The notes beneath the pieces are model-generated. The model did not search any database. It was not told the origin of the DNA and saw only the letters and a list, made by a program, of their open reading frames with translations. Positions 42,164 through 50,788 of a stretch of 64,000 nt of DNA are shown here, piece after piece. The stretch is from Henriciella sp. (GTDB lineage: Bacteria > Pseudomonadota > Alphaproteobacteria > Caulobacterales > Hyphomonadaceae), in NCBI GenBank assembly GCA_021776655.1, contig JAJFFK010000009.1, positions 1-64,000 on the forward strand. The letters are read 5' to 3'. The position numbers and the translations under genes were made by a program. Each line of letters begins with the position of its first letter. The stretch's first letter is position 1.

Positions 42164-43699
42164 ATGGCACGACGTACAAGAGGAGGTGGCCGGGCCGGCA
42201 GGCAGGCTGCAGCTGAAGCAGATACACCAACACGAGCGCCCTATATCAAGCGCAAGATTCCAGTCTATTCCGTGCTTGGAGATACGGATCTGGCGCAGCT
42301 TGAGCAGAACGCAGACACGATCCTTGAAGAGATCGGCATCGACATAAAGGAAGATCAGGAAAGTATCGATCTGTTTGTCGCGGCAGGTGCCTCTGCTGAT
42401 GGTGAGCGTGTACGTTTTCCGCGCGGTATGTGCCGCGAGATTATCCAGAAATCTGCGCCGGCCATTTTCACGCAACATGCCAGGAACCCGGAGAACAATG
42501 TCGTCATTGGTGGTGACAATCTGGTCCTAGTTCCGGCCTATGGCTCGCCCTTTGTCTACTCGCGAGAAGGTGGCCGACGCTACGCGACGATTGAGGATTT
42601 CCGTAATTTTGTGAAGCTCGCCTATGCCTCGCCGCACTTGCACCATTCAGGTGGCACGGTCTGTGAGCCTGTCGACCTGCCCGTCAACAAACGCCATTTC
42701 GACATGGTCTATTCGCATATCAAATATTCCGACCGGGCGTTCATGGGCTCGGTGACGGCACCGGAGCGCGCACTCGATACGGTCGATATGGCCAAAATTG
42801 TTTTCGGTGATGACTTTGTTGAAGAAAACTGCGTTCTGGTCAGCCTGATCAATGCCAACTCGCCGATGACCTTCGATAGCGTGATGTTGGGGGCACTGAA
42901 GACTTATGCCCGGCACAATCAAGCCGTCATGGTCAGCCCGTTCATTGTTGCTGGCGCGATGTCGCCGGTGACCGCCGCTGCAGTTGCCGCGCAAAGCCTG
43001 GCCGAAGGCATGGTCGGCATGGCACTGGCGCAATTGATACGTCCCGGCGCACCTGTGATCTATGGCAACTTTGTCAGCTCGATGTCGATGCAGTCTGGCG
43101 CGCCGACATTTGGTACGCCTGAAGCGTCCCTTATCATCAATATAGGCGCTGCACTGGCCCGGCGCCTTGGCGTGCCATTCCGTAGCGCTGGTGGGTTCAA
43201 TTCTTCGAAATTACCGGATGCTCAGGCAGCGTATGAAGCGGCAAATACTCTACAACACGGCCTGTTGGCTGGCGTCAATTTCATGCTCCACACAGCAGGT
43301 TGGCTCGAGGGCGGTCTCGCCATGGGGTATGAGAAATTTGTCATGGACACCGATCAGGCAGGTATGCTGGCCATCTATGCTCAGGGCGTCGATATGAGCG
43401 AAAATGGGCAGGCTCTGACGGCGATGGCAGAAGTCGGCCCTGGCAAACATTTCCTTGGCTGCGAACATACTCAGAAGAATTTCAAGTCGGCATTTTTTCC
43501 ATCAAACATTGCCGATAATAACAGTTATGAACAATGGATCGAGGATGGCTCGCTCGATGCTGAAGCCCGGGCCGAGAAAATCTATAAGGAGATGCTGGCG
43601 AGCTACACGCCGCCGGAACTGGACCCGGGCATTGATGCACGCCTGATCAAATTTATGGATGACAAGAAGGCCAGTTTTGCTGACAGTAATATCAGCTGA
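42164..43699 (+). CDS. MttB/MtgB-like quaternary amine methyltransferase, non-pyrrolysine
   Basis: The 511-residue protein belongs to the trimethylamine methyltransferase superfamily: ADTILEEIGIDIKEDQES, the segment PHLHHSGGTVCEPVDLPVNK, and GAPVIYGNFVSSMSMQSGAP. The frame has no internal TAG, so it is the pyrrolysine-free kind whose studied member MtgB of Desulfitobacterium demethylates glycine betaine. With DMGDH, sarcosine oxidase and a BCCT carrier nearby, glycine betaine to dimethylglycine is the most likely reaction; carnitine or proline betaine are alternatives. The N-terminus MARRTRGGGRAGRQ is Arg/Gly-rich. AAGGAAA precedes the start. Confidence 0.9.
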   Translation: MARRTRGGGRAGRQAAAEADTPTRAPYIKRKIPVYSVLGDTDLAQLEQNADTILEEIGIDIKEDQESIDLFVAAGASADGERVRFPRGMCREIIQKSAPAIFTQHARNPENNVVIGGDNLVLVPAYGSPFVYSREGGRRYATIEDFRNFVKLAYASPHLHHSGGTVCEPVDLPVNKRHFDMVYSHIKYSDRAFMGSVTAPERALDTVDMAKIVFGDDFVEENCVLVSLINANSPMTFDSVMLGALKTYARHNQAVMVSPFIVAGAMSPVTAAAVAAQSLAEGMVGMALAQLIRPGAPVIYGNFVSSMSMQSGAPTFGTPEASLIINIGAALARRLGVPFRSAGGFNSSKLPDAQAAYEAANTLQHGLLAGVNFMLHTAGWLEGGLAMGYEKFVMDTDQAGMLAIYAQGVDMSENGQALTAMAEVGPGKHFLGCEHTQKNFKSAFFPSNIADNNSYEQWIEDGSLDAEARAEKIYKEMLASYTPPELDPGIDARLIKFMDDKKASFADSNIS

Positions 43700-44731
43700 T
43701 CAGTCCGCTTCGAGCAAATCAAGTATGGTGTCGTATATAGCAAGAACCTTGCGTCTCTCCTTGGGGCCTAGTGCCGCATAATTCTTCATGCCGGGCGCCG
43801 AGTTTAGCTCGAGGATCGTATATTCTGGATGCGCCAAGCCAGGATCGTCGCAAAGAACATCGACGCCCGCGAAACGAAGACCGATCGAGTTTGCTGCGGT
43901 GATACAAATCGTCTTGAAACCCTCGCTGAGGTCTTCCAGCGCCTCGACAACATCGCCACCCGTTGACAGATTTGCGTTGGGCAGGAGGTGGACGCAGTCT
44001 CCGTCTCTGATGATGTTGCCAAGCGTGCGTCCCTGTGATGCAAGATGGCTGGCAATGCGAGCATCTGATATGCGAAGTCCGCTTGCTCGCCCCTGATCCT
44101 TGAGAGCCTCAATTCTGGTTTTGAGCAAATCCTGGATTGTATCTGTGCCATTGCCAGTCACTCTAAAGGGGATACGCTCATAGGCAGAGACGACCGCGCC
44201 ATTCAAAACCAGAACCCGAAAATCTCGCCCGATAATCGACGGCTGCAGCAATAGTTTAGTGTGCCGCCTGAAGAGATGTGTGAGCGTAAGGCGCAAGTCT
44301 TCTGAGGTCTTGATCCTGTAAATGTCCCGACCACTGGCACCATGATTTGGCTTGATGAAAAGCGGATAGAGGGCTTCATCTGCAAAGCGAGTAATTGTGG
44401 CCGCGTCAGGGAAGTTAGCCGCCATCTCGGGATGTTTTGCCTTGATCTCGCGCCGGTAAGCAGGGGAGTACAGGAGAAGGCCTTTTGGAGCTTGCAGTCC
44501 GCTACGATTCAGAAAGAGAGCAGTATAGTCCTTGTCGCTGGCAATCTTGGCTGCGCTCTCAGAGTTGATCTCAAGACTTGAGCCCGTGAAGAAACTCTTC
44601 TTGCCTGACCCGAATTCAATATATCCGACATAGCCAAATTTCGGTTCACAGAAAAATTTTGCACCGCGCCTCGCGCTGAGTTCCTCAAGGAGGTCTGACA
44701 AGAATGATGTGGGAGGTGGGGTCAACATCAT
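43700..44731 (-). CDS. ATP-grasp ligase of unknown substrate
   Basis: The 343-residue protein has an ATP-grasp fold: NRSGLQAPKGLLLYSP, LFIKPNHGASGRDIYRIKT (nucleotide-binding loop), LQPSIIGRDFRVLVLNG, and a metal-binding end in TILELNSAPGMKNYAALG. It resembles the carboxylate-amine ligases of the RimK/cyanophycin synthetase group, but has no visible partner domain. A copy of the BetI-like operator lies just upstream and AGGAG precedes the start, so it is predicted to be co-regulated with betaine degradation. Its stop abuts the stop of the convergent MttB-like gene. The amino acid or peptide it makes is unknown. Confidence 0.8.
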   Translation of the reverse strand: MMLTPPPTSFLSDLLEELSARRGAKFFCEPKFGYVGYIEFGSGKKSFFTGSSLEINSESAAKIASDKDYTALFLNRSGLQAPKGLLLYSPAYRREIKAKHPEMAANFPDAATITRFADEALYPLFIKPNHGASGRDIYRIKTSEDLRLTLTHLFRRHTKLLLQPSIIGRDFRVLVLNGAVVSAYERIPFRVTGNGTDTIQDLLKTRIEALKDQGRASGLRISDARIASHLASQGRTLGNIIRDGDCVHLLPNANLSTGGDVVEALEDLSEGFKTICITAANSIGLRFAGVDVLCDDPGLAHPEYTILELNSAPGMKNYAALGPKERRKVLAIYDTILDLLEAD

Positions 44732-44740
44732 AAATATGCT

Positions 44741-44792
44741 CCTGACTGAACAGTAAGTGCTTACACTATCTGGTGTAGATATAACAAATCAA
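44741..44792 (-). promoter_or_regulatory. Promoter and BetI-like operator of the ATP-grasp gene
   Basis: CTGACTGAACAGTAAG (44742-44757) is a palindrome with one arm mismatch and the same ACTGAACAGT core as the DMGDH operator. On the minus strand TTGATT (44792-44787) lies 28 bases upstream of the 18-mer with a weak TAGTGT between. It is only about 10 bases from the ATG at 44731. Confidence 0.6.
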
Positions 44793-44877
44793 CGAGATAC
44801 TTTGCGTAATCCCGGGATGGGAGAAGAAAGGTGTTTTCATCGGACTATGCCCAGGCCCGGCCACTGCTGCGCGGCGC

Positions 44878-46491
44878 TTAGTATTGCGGGTCGTACATCA
44901 TCTTGGAAATATACGCTGTGAGATCATTGGGCCGCTCGGCACGCGCCAAGCCGAGATCATAGGCGGCGCTAGCGACGTCGCTTGCAATCGCCAGCGAGAC
45001 GGTCCGAATGCTGGTCAGGTGTGGATACAATGCCCCTTCGGCAAGGTCAGCATCGCTGACTAACGCCGCCAGACATTTCGCGGCGACCAGAAACAGGGCA
45101 TCAGGTAGGGCGGTAATATCAGCAGCCATGGCACCAAGCCCAATTCCAGGGAACACGTAGGCGTTGTTGCCCTGTCCAGGGCGTCGGACCGAACCATCCT
45201 CCAGAACCATCGGCTTGAACGGGCTGCCAGACGAGAAGATCGCACGGCCATCAGACCAGCTATAAGCCTCCTCGGCGGTGCATTCGGCCCGCGATGTCGG
45301 GTTGGAGAGGGCAAACACAACCGGCTTGTCATTGATCTCTGCTATCTTTGCGATCACCGCCTGATTGAAAGTTCCAGGCGCACCGGTTGCTCCGATCAGA
45401 ATATCCGGCTTTATCGTGTCCAATGCGGTCATGAATCCCATTGCCGGATGATCGTGCGCATAAGGCAGATTATGCGGTGCCAGATCATCACGACCAGCAA
45501 CGACCAGGCCCTCGACATCGACAAACCACAGCCGCTCACGGGCCTGCGCCTTGCTAAACCCTTCTGCCTCGAAAGCGCGGGCCATCAGATCGCCAATGCC
45601 AGTAGCGGCTGAGCCTGCCCCGAGGAACATGACTTTCAGGTTTTTGAAAGCTTTGCCCGTTGCGCGGGTTGATGCCATGACACCGGCGAGCGCAACCGCG
45701 GCTGTGCCCTGAATGTCATCATTGAAACACAGACAATCGTCGCGATAACGCGCCAGAAGACCGTATGCATTCGGCGTCAGAAAATCTTCAAACTGAATCA
45801 AGACGTGGGGAAACTTATCGCGCGCAGCAACCATGAACTCATCTACCAGATCCAGATAGGCGTCACCGGTCAGCCGATCATGTGGATAGCCCAGATAGAG
45901 CGGATCCTCGCGCAGATCCTTATTGTTAGTGCCGACATCCAGCATCACTGGCATACATTGGCTGGGGTGAATGCCCGCGCACGCGATGTACAGCGACAGC
46001 TTGCCGATTGAAATGCCCATTCCGTTTGCCCCAAGATCGCCAAGCCCCAGGATGCGATGACCATCAGTGACAACGATGACCCTGACATTCTCTTTCGGCC
46101 AGTGATCCAGCATCGATCGAATCTGACCTCTGTCGTCAGGCGTTATGTAGAAACCACGCGGACGCCGGAAAATGTGCGCAAATTCCCGACACGCCTGGCC
46201 GACAGTCGGGGTGTAGATGAGCGGCATAGTCTCATCGATATTGTCAATCAGCGTGCGGTAGAACAATGTTTCGTTTCGGTCCTGTAGCGCGGTCAGAAAG
46301 ATGTAGCGTTCAATATCATTATTCTTGCGGCGCATGTTTTCCAGCACACGGGCTGTCTGACCGTGCAGGCTGGTGACGGCATGTGGGAGCAGACCTCGCA
46401 AGTTCAGGTCTGCGCGCTCTTGCAGCGAAAATGCAGTTGATTTGGTCTGAGCCGGGTCACGAAGGATCGCACTTCCGTTTTTCTTTTGCAT
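44878..46491 (-). CDS. NAD-type malic enzyme
   Basis: The 537-residue protein has the malic enzyme signature PLIYTPTVGQACREFAHIFR, the catalytic region VVTDGHRILGLGDLGANGMG, the metal ligands in FEDFLTPNAYGLLARY and CLCFNDDIQGTAAVALAG, and a Rossmann loop VMFLGAGSAATGIGDLMA. It decarboxylates malate to pyruvate. Length and the N-terminal layout match the E. coli SfcA (MaeA) type rather than MaeB. AAAGGA lies eight bases before the ATG. It is a single gene; the preceding 200 bases have no clear regulatory feature. Confidence 0.93.
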   Translation of the reverse strand: MQKKNGSAILRDPAQTKSTAFSLQERADLNLRGLLPHAVTSLHGQTARVLENMRRKNNDIERYIFLTALQDRNETLFYRTLIDNIDETMPLIYTPTVGQACREFAHIFRRPRGFYITPDDRGQIRSMLDHWPKENVRVIVVTDGHRILGLGDLGANGMGISIGKLSLYIACAGIHPSQCMPVMLDVGTNNKDLREDPLYLGYPHDRLTGDAYLDLVDEFMVAARDKFPHVLIQFEDFLTPNAYGLLARYRDDCLCFNDDIQGTAAVALAGVMASTRATGKAFKNLKVMFLGAGSAATGIGDLMARAFEAEGFSKAQARERLWFVDVEGLVVAGRDDLAPHNLPYAHDHPAMGFMTALDTIKPDILIGATGAPGTFNQAVIAKIAEINDKPVVFALSNPTSRAECTAEEAYSWSDGRAIFSSGSPFKPMVLEDGSVRRPGQGNNAYVFPGIGLGAMAADITALPDALFLVAAKCLAALVSDADLAEGALYPHLTSIRTVSLAIASDVASAAYDLGLARAERPNDLTAYISKMMYDPQY

Positions 46492-46693
46492 GAAAGCGGT
46501 CCTTTGCGATTGTGCGTTGGTGTATTAGTCAGTGGGGTGTAGCACCCAATCAACTCGCGCGACAAACCTGCGAGAAATGCCAATATGACCTTGGCTCTCG
46601 ATCCTCAATAGAAAATCACGCATTGTTGTATCGTAAGTGAAAAACGGGCCGGATATAGAGCTGACATACAGGGTTTCTAAAGAGGAAATATTT

Positions 46694-47161
46694 ATGCGCC
46701 TTCGAACCGCTCTTGCATCAATCGCGCTCGTCACTAGCGCCATCGCCATTGTCGCCCCGGCGGCCTTTGCTGAAGCTCCTATTTATACGGCCAAGCGCTC
46801 GAATGTCGCTGTGCAGGGCTATGACCCGGTCGCCTATTTTACGATTGGATCACCGACCAAGGGGTCTGAGGAGTACTCGACAAATTACATGGGCGCTGAA
46901 TTCAGGTTCGCCAGCCAGGCTAATCTGACCACGTTTTTGGCTGATCCAGAGAGATATGCACCGCAATATGGCGGCTATTGCGCCTGGGCAATCGGTGCAA
47001 AAGCTGATTACGCCAAGGGTAGTGCCAAATATTGGAATATTGTCGACGGAAAACTGTATCTTAATTACAATAAGTCGATCCAGAAAAAGTGGAACAAGGA
47101 CATTCAGGGCTTCATTGAAATGGGCGATGTGAACTGGGATCAGCTTCAGCCTGACAGTTGA
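46694..47161 (+). CDS. Secreted YHS-domain protein
   Basis: From the ATG at 46694 (AGAGGAAATATTT before it) the 155-residue protein has a signal peptide (residues 1-25, AFA before EAPIYT) and a YHS-like domain: VAVQGYDPVAYFTIGSPTKG, EFRFASQANLTTFLADPERY and PQYGGYCAWAIGAKADY, ending in NIVDGKLYLNYNKSIQKKW. YHS domains are metal-associated. The GYDPVAYF type is common as a periplasmic protein of unknown role. The gene stands alone. Confidence 0.88.
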   Translation: MRLRTALASIALVTSAIAIVAPAAFAEAPIYTAKRSNVAVQGYDPVAYFTIGSPTKGSEEYSTNYMGAEFRFASQANLTTFLADPERYAPQYGGYCAWAIGAKADYAKGSAKYWNIVDGKLYLNYNKSIQKKWNKDIQGFIEMGDVNWDQLQPDS

Positions 47162-47260
47162 GGTCGCCGTCGCGAAAGGCCAATTGGGTTCAGGCCCTAG
47201 TGTTTCTATCGCCACCCGCATAGGTTCCGCACGGAACCGATATGGATGGAGACGAACGAG

Positions 47261-48169
47261 ATGCCAATAGTAAGCGTGAACGGGATTGAGATTGCTTATG
47301 AGAGCCACGGTGACGATGGTGCGCCCGCTATATTGCTGATCATGGGATTGGGCGGTCAGCTCACCATGTGGCCTGACGATCTGATCAACAGCTTGGTCAG
47401 CGCCGGACGCCGGGTCATTACGTTTGACAATCGCGACATCGGCCTGTCGGCCAAGTTTGCCGATGCTCCAACCCCAAACCCGATTGCACAAATGCTGCTT
47501 GGCCGTTTCGGTATTAAATTAAAGACGCCCTACACGCTGACAGATATGGCCGACGATGCGGCTGGATTGCTGGAGGTTTTGGGTATTGAGCGGGCTGATA
47601 TTGTTGGCATTTCGATGGGTGGGATGATTGGCCAATTTCTGAGCGCCAAATACCCACAAAAAGTTGCCAGTCTGACCGCGATAATGACAACGACAGGCAA
47701 TCCAAAACTACCACACCCTGGCCGCGATGTGATGAAAGCGATGCTACGGCGAGGGCCGGCCGCGACTGAGCGCGAAGAGATCATCGCCCAATCGGTTGCG
47801 ACGTTCGCCTTGATCGGTACGCCAGGTGAAGATCACAACACGAATGGTATGCGCGACCGGATTGCCGCCAGCGTTGACCGTAACCACGCGCCAGCCGGGT
47901 TACGGGTTCAAACCGCAGCCATCTTGGGGAGTGGGGACTTTCGCAACATCACGCGCCAAATCACGGTGCCGACCCTGGTTATTCACGGCTCTGCCGATCC
48001 GCTTGTGTCGATTGAAGGCGGCAAGGATGTCGCCAAGATCGTTCCAGGCGCTCGTTTTGAGATCATCGATGGCATGGGCCACGATATACCACCGCGCTTC
48101 CTGCCGCGCGTGATTGCATTGATACACGATCATCTCGGCAGCGCCCGCGTTGCAGCATCGGCGCAATAG
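47261..48169 (+). CDS. Alpha/beta hydrolase
   Basis: The 302-residue protein has LLIMGLGGQLTMW (oxyanion region), VGISMGGMIGQFLSAKYP with the nucleophile Ser in GISMG, a later Asp in IHGSADPLVSIEGG and the catalytic His in DGMGHDIPPRF, so the triad is complete. It looks like an esterase or lactonase of the broad PF00561 group; the substrate is not evident. GGAG nine bases upstream supports the ATG at 47261 over one at 47246. Short inverted-repeat motifs like the ends of the 32621 element lie on both sides of the gene. Confidence 0.85.
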   Translation: MPIVSVNGIEIAYESHGDDGAPAILLIMGLGGQLTMWPDDLINSLVSAGRRVITFDNRDIGLSAKFADAPTPNPIAQMLLGRFGIKLKTPYTLTDMADDAAGLLEVLGIERADIVGISMGGMIGQFLSAKYPQKVASLTAIMTTTGNPKLPHPGRDVMKAMLRRGPAATEREEIIAQSVATFALIGTPGEDHNTNGMRDRIAASVDRNHAPAGLRVQTAAILGSGDFRNITRQITVPTLVIHGSADPLVSIEGGKDVAKIVPGARFEIIDGMGHDIPPRFLPRVIALIHDHLGSARVAASAQ

Positions 48170-48238
48170 GGCGTCTGGTTGCCGAAAGGCAATTGCGTCG
48201 ATACCAGATTATCCGGGCCTGACCCTAAGGAGAATATG

Positions 48239-49447
48239 ATGCGAGACGTCGTGATTTGCGAACCGAGACGAACGGCAATTGGGGCGTTTGGTGGCGGGTT
48301 GAAGACTATCCCTGTACATGATCTGGCGACGGCTGTTGTGAAAGATATTCTGCACAGAACTGGGCTGGATGGCGGCCTGGTTGAGGACGTTATTCTAGCC
48401 AATTGCTATCCAACGATGGATGCTCCGGCGATTGGCCGCGTCGTGGCGCTGGATGCCGGATTGCCAATTAGCGCGGGTGGTTTGCAAATTGACCGGCGCT
48501 GTGGCTCTGGGCTGCAGGCGGTAATCTACGGCGTCATGCAAGTGGCGACAGGTGGGAGTGATCTGGTGATTGCGGGCGGCGCAGAATCGATGAGCCGCGC
48601 CCCGTTCTATACAACTGACAGCCGCTGGGGTGTGCGGACACCGGGGATTATGTTGGAAGATGGTTTGACCAAGGGGCGGCTAACCGCAGGCGGCAAGCAT
48701 TACCCGGTTGCCGGGGGCATGATTGAAACAGCGGAAAACCTGCGCCGCGACTATGATATTTCGCGTGATGCACAAGATGCGTTGGCGGTTAGGTCACAAG
48801 AACGGGCGAGCGCAGCGATTGAACGTGGGGATTTTGCCAAGGAGATTGTTCCGGTGACGGTGCCTGGCCGCAAGCAGGATACGATTATTGACAAGGATGG
48901 TCATGTCAGACCGGGCACGACACTCGAGGCTTTGGCCAAGCTGAACCCGATCCGGCGTCAACAGGATCCCGATGCAACGGTCACGGCGGGGAATGCGTCG
49001 GGCCAGAATGATGGCGCTGCAGCCTGTATTGTAACGACGCGCGAGCTTGCTGATGCTCAGGGCCTGAAACCGATGGCGCGGATGGTGTCCTGGTCTCTGG
49101 CAGGGGTTGGTCCAGACATTATGGGGATCGGCCCGGTTGCGGCCTCTCAAAAAGCACTCGACCGGGCCGGCCTGTCGCTCGCTGAAATGGATTTGATCGA
49201 ACTGAACGAAGCGTTTGCGGCGCAAGTTCTGGCGTGTACCAAAGCGATGGAGCTTGGCGACGATGATCATGCGCGCATTAACGTCAACGGTTCAGGCATT
49301 TCACTTGGCCATCCGGTTGGGGCGACCGGAATGCGCATTCTGACCAATTTGCTGATGGAAATGGATCGCCGCGACGCGAGATATGGTCTTGAGACCATGT
49401 GTATCGGTGGCGGGCAGGGGCTCGCTGCGATATTCGAGCGAGTATAA
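48239..49447 (+). CDS. Acetyl-CoA acetyltransferase (thiolase)
   Basis: The 402-residue protein has the thiolase nucleophile region QIDRRCGSGLQAV, NVNGSGISLGHPVGATGMR with the active-site His, and the second catalytic Cys in ETMCIGGGQGLAAIF. It condenses or cleaves acyl-CoA with CoA; whether it is biosynthetic (PhaA-like) or degradative cannot be told. AGGAG lies six bases before the ATG at 48239. The gene follows the hydrolase after 69 bases, which include a GAAA-loop hairpin (about 48176-48193). Confidence 0.92.
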   Translation: MRDVVICEPRRTAIGAFGGGLKTIPVHDLATAVVKDILHRTGLDGGLVEDVILANCYPTMDAPAIGRVVALDAGLPISAGGLQIDRRCGSGLQAVIYGVMQVATGGSDLVIAGGAESMSRAPFYTTDSRWGVRTPGIMLEDGLTKGRLTAGGKHYPVAGGMIETAENLRRDYDISRDAQDALAVRSQERASAAIERGDFAKEIVPVTVPGRKQDTIIDKDGHVRPGTTLEALAKLNPIRRQQDPDATVTAGNASGQNDGAAACIVTTRELADAQGLKPMARMVSWSLAGVGPDIMGIGPVAASQKALDRAGLSLAEMDLIELNEAFAAQVLACTKAMELGDDDHARINVNGSGISLGHPVGATGMRILTNLLMEMDRRDARYGLETMCIGGGQGLAAIFERV

Positions 49448-49561
49448 ATTTCTACGGCGAACCGCACGGGTTGGGTTAATAGTGGAGCTGAATTTGGCTC
49501 TTCATCTCAATTTGCCCTTATAATAACCCGGCTAATTCGGTCCTGATAAGGACGAATTCGT

Positions 49562-50767
49562 ATGAGCAGTAGGCTTGATCAATTTCGGGATTATTTTCCC
49601 ACCACTCGAATCGTTGTCGATGACGGAACTCGAATTTTGTCGCGTAGTGACATTCATCGACGCCGCTTGGTCATGCTGGCGGCCTTTGGCGCGGTGCTGA
49701 TGTTTGGCTTCACCCTAACCCAAATCGTGTTGCTTCGATTTGATACCGCCGCCGTTGCGCGTATGGCGGCAGGTGGGTTTGCGACAGGTCTCTGCCTATA
49801 TGGTGTTTGGCTGGGCTTGTGGGGCGAGCATTACGAGAACAAGCTACGCTTTTTGCTGGTGATATTCTCAGCGCTTGCGTGGCTTGAAGTCGTTTTGAGC
49901 GGCGGCATAAGCGGATATAATGCCGCCATCCTGCCAATTTTTCCTGTGGTCGCAGCTTTGCTTTTGAAGACCCGTGATGCGGTGCTGTTTACCGGCATGC
50001 ATCTCGTCGTGATCATCGTGATCGCAGGGCTTGGCATTGAAATTTTCCCCGTCCTGAATTTTGCACCGAAGACAGGTCTGGTCTTGTCGGTCATGATGAT
50101 CATGGTCGGCGTCACTGTCAGCGCCAGTAGCGCGCTCTATATGGCGCACCAGAACGAGAAAGTTGAAGGGCAGTTGCGCGAGCTTCTGATCCATCAGGCC
50201 TATCTTGCAGTTCATGATTATCTCAGCGGGCTTGGCAATCGTGTGCAGTTGCAACAGCGGTTCGCCGATGGCAGCGAGGATGATGAATTTGATATATTGC
50301 TCATCGACCTGGACGGGTTCAAGTCAATCAATGACACGTTTGGGCATGAAGCCGGTGATTATTTGATCAAGTCCGTATCGGAGCGCTTGCGCGAAGTCAC
50401 CGATGATGCGGATATGCTGGTCCGTCTGGGTGGTGATGAGTTCGTGATTCTATTGGAGAATGTCGATGGACCTCCACCGGAAGTGCGGCGATTTGGCCAA
50501 CATGTCATCGAGGTGCTGAGTCGGCCTTATGCCTGGAATGGCGATATCCTGAGAATTTCCGCGTCGATTGGCCATGCTCGCTACCCCTTGCACCATGAAA
50601 CACGCAGCAAGGTGTTGGGGTTGGCAGATCAGTCGCTCTATCTTGCCAAGAATGCTGGCAAGGGAATTTGTGTGACACATGGTGAGCCACCGCGACCCAA
50701 GCCGAAGCGCAAGACACCACGTTTCATTCTAAAGCCGGAACCGCATACGCGATTTGTCGAATCGTAA
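49562..50767 (+). CDS. Membrane-bound GGDEF diguanylate cyclase
   Basis: Residues about 40-205 contain six predicted membrane helices; residues about 220-380 are a GGDEF domain with DILLIDLDGFKSINDTFGHE, RLGGDEFVILLEN and RISASIGHARYPLH. The catalytic GGDEF motif is intact, so cyclic di-GMP synthesis is expected. The inhibitory I-site position reads DDAD instead of RxxD, so product feedback is likely lost. AAGGA precedes the ATG by nine bases. The C-terminal tail is basic and Pro-rich. Confidence 0.9.
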   Translation: MSSRLDQFRDYFPTTRIVVDDGTRILSRSDIHRRRLVMLAAFGAVLMFGFTLTQIVLLRFDTAAVARMAAGGFATGLCLYGVWLGLWGEHYENKLRFLLVIFSALAWLEVVLSGGISGYNAAILPIFPVVAALLLKTRDAVLFTGMHLVVIIVIAGLGIEIFPVLNFAPKTGLVLSVMMIMVGVTVSASSALYMAHQNEKVEGQLRELLIHQAYLAVHDYLSGLGNRVQLQQRFADGSEDDEFDILLIDLDGFKSINDTFGHEAGDYLIKSVSERLREVTDDADMLVRLGGDEFVILLENVDGPPPEVRRFGQHVIEVLSRPYAWNGDILRISASIGHARYPLHHETRSKVLGLADQSLYLAKNAGKGICVTHGEPPRPKPKRKTPRFILKPEPHTRFVES

Positions 50768-50788
50768 ACTCTGTTGGCCGCAACGCGG

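Noticed and set aside
42164-43699. Possible pyrrolysine use in the MttB-like gene
   Set aside because: The frame is complete with no internal TAG, so it is the pyrrolysine-independent type.
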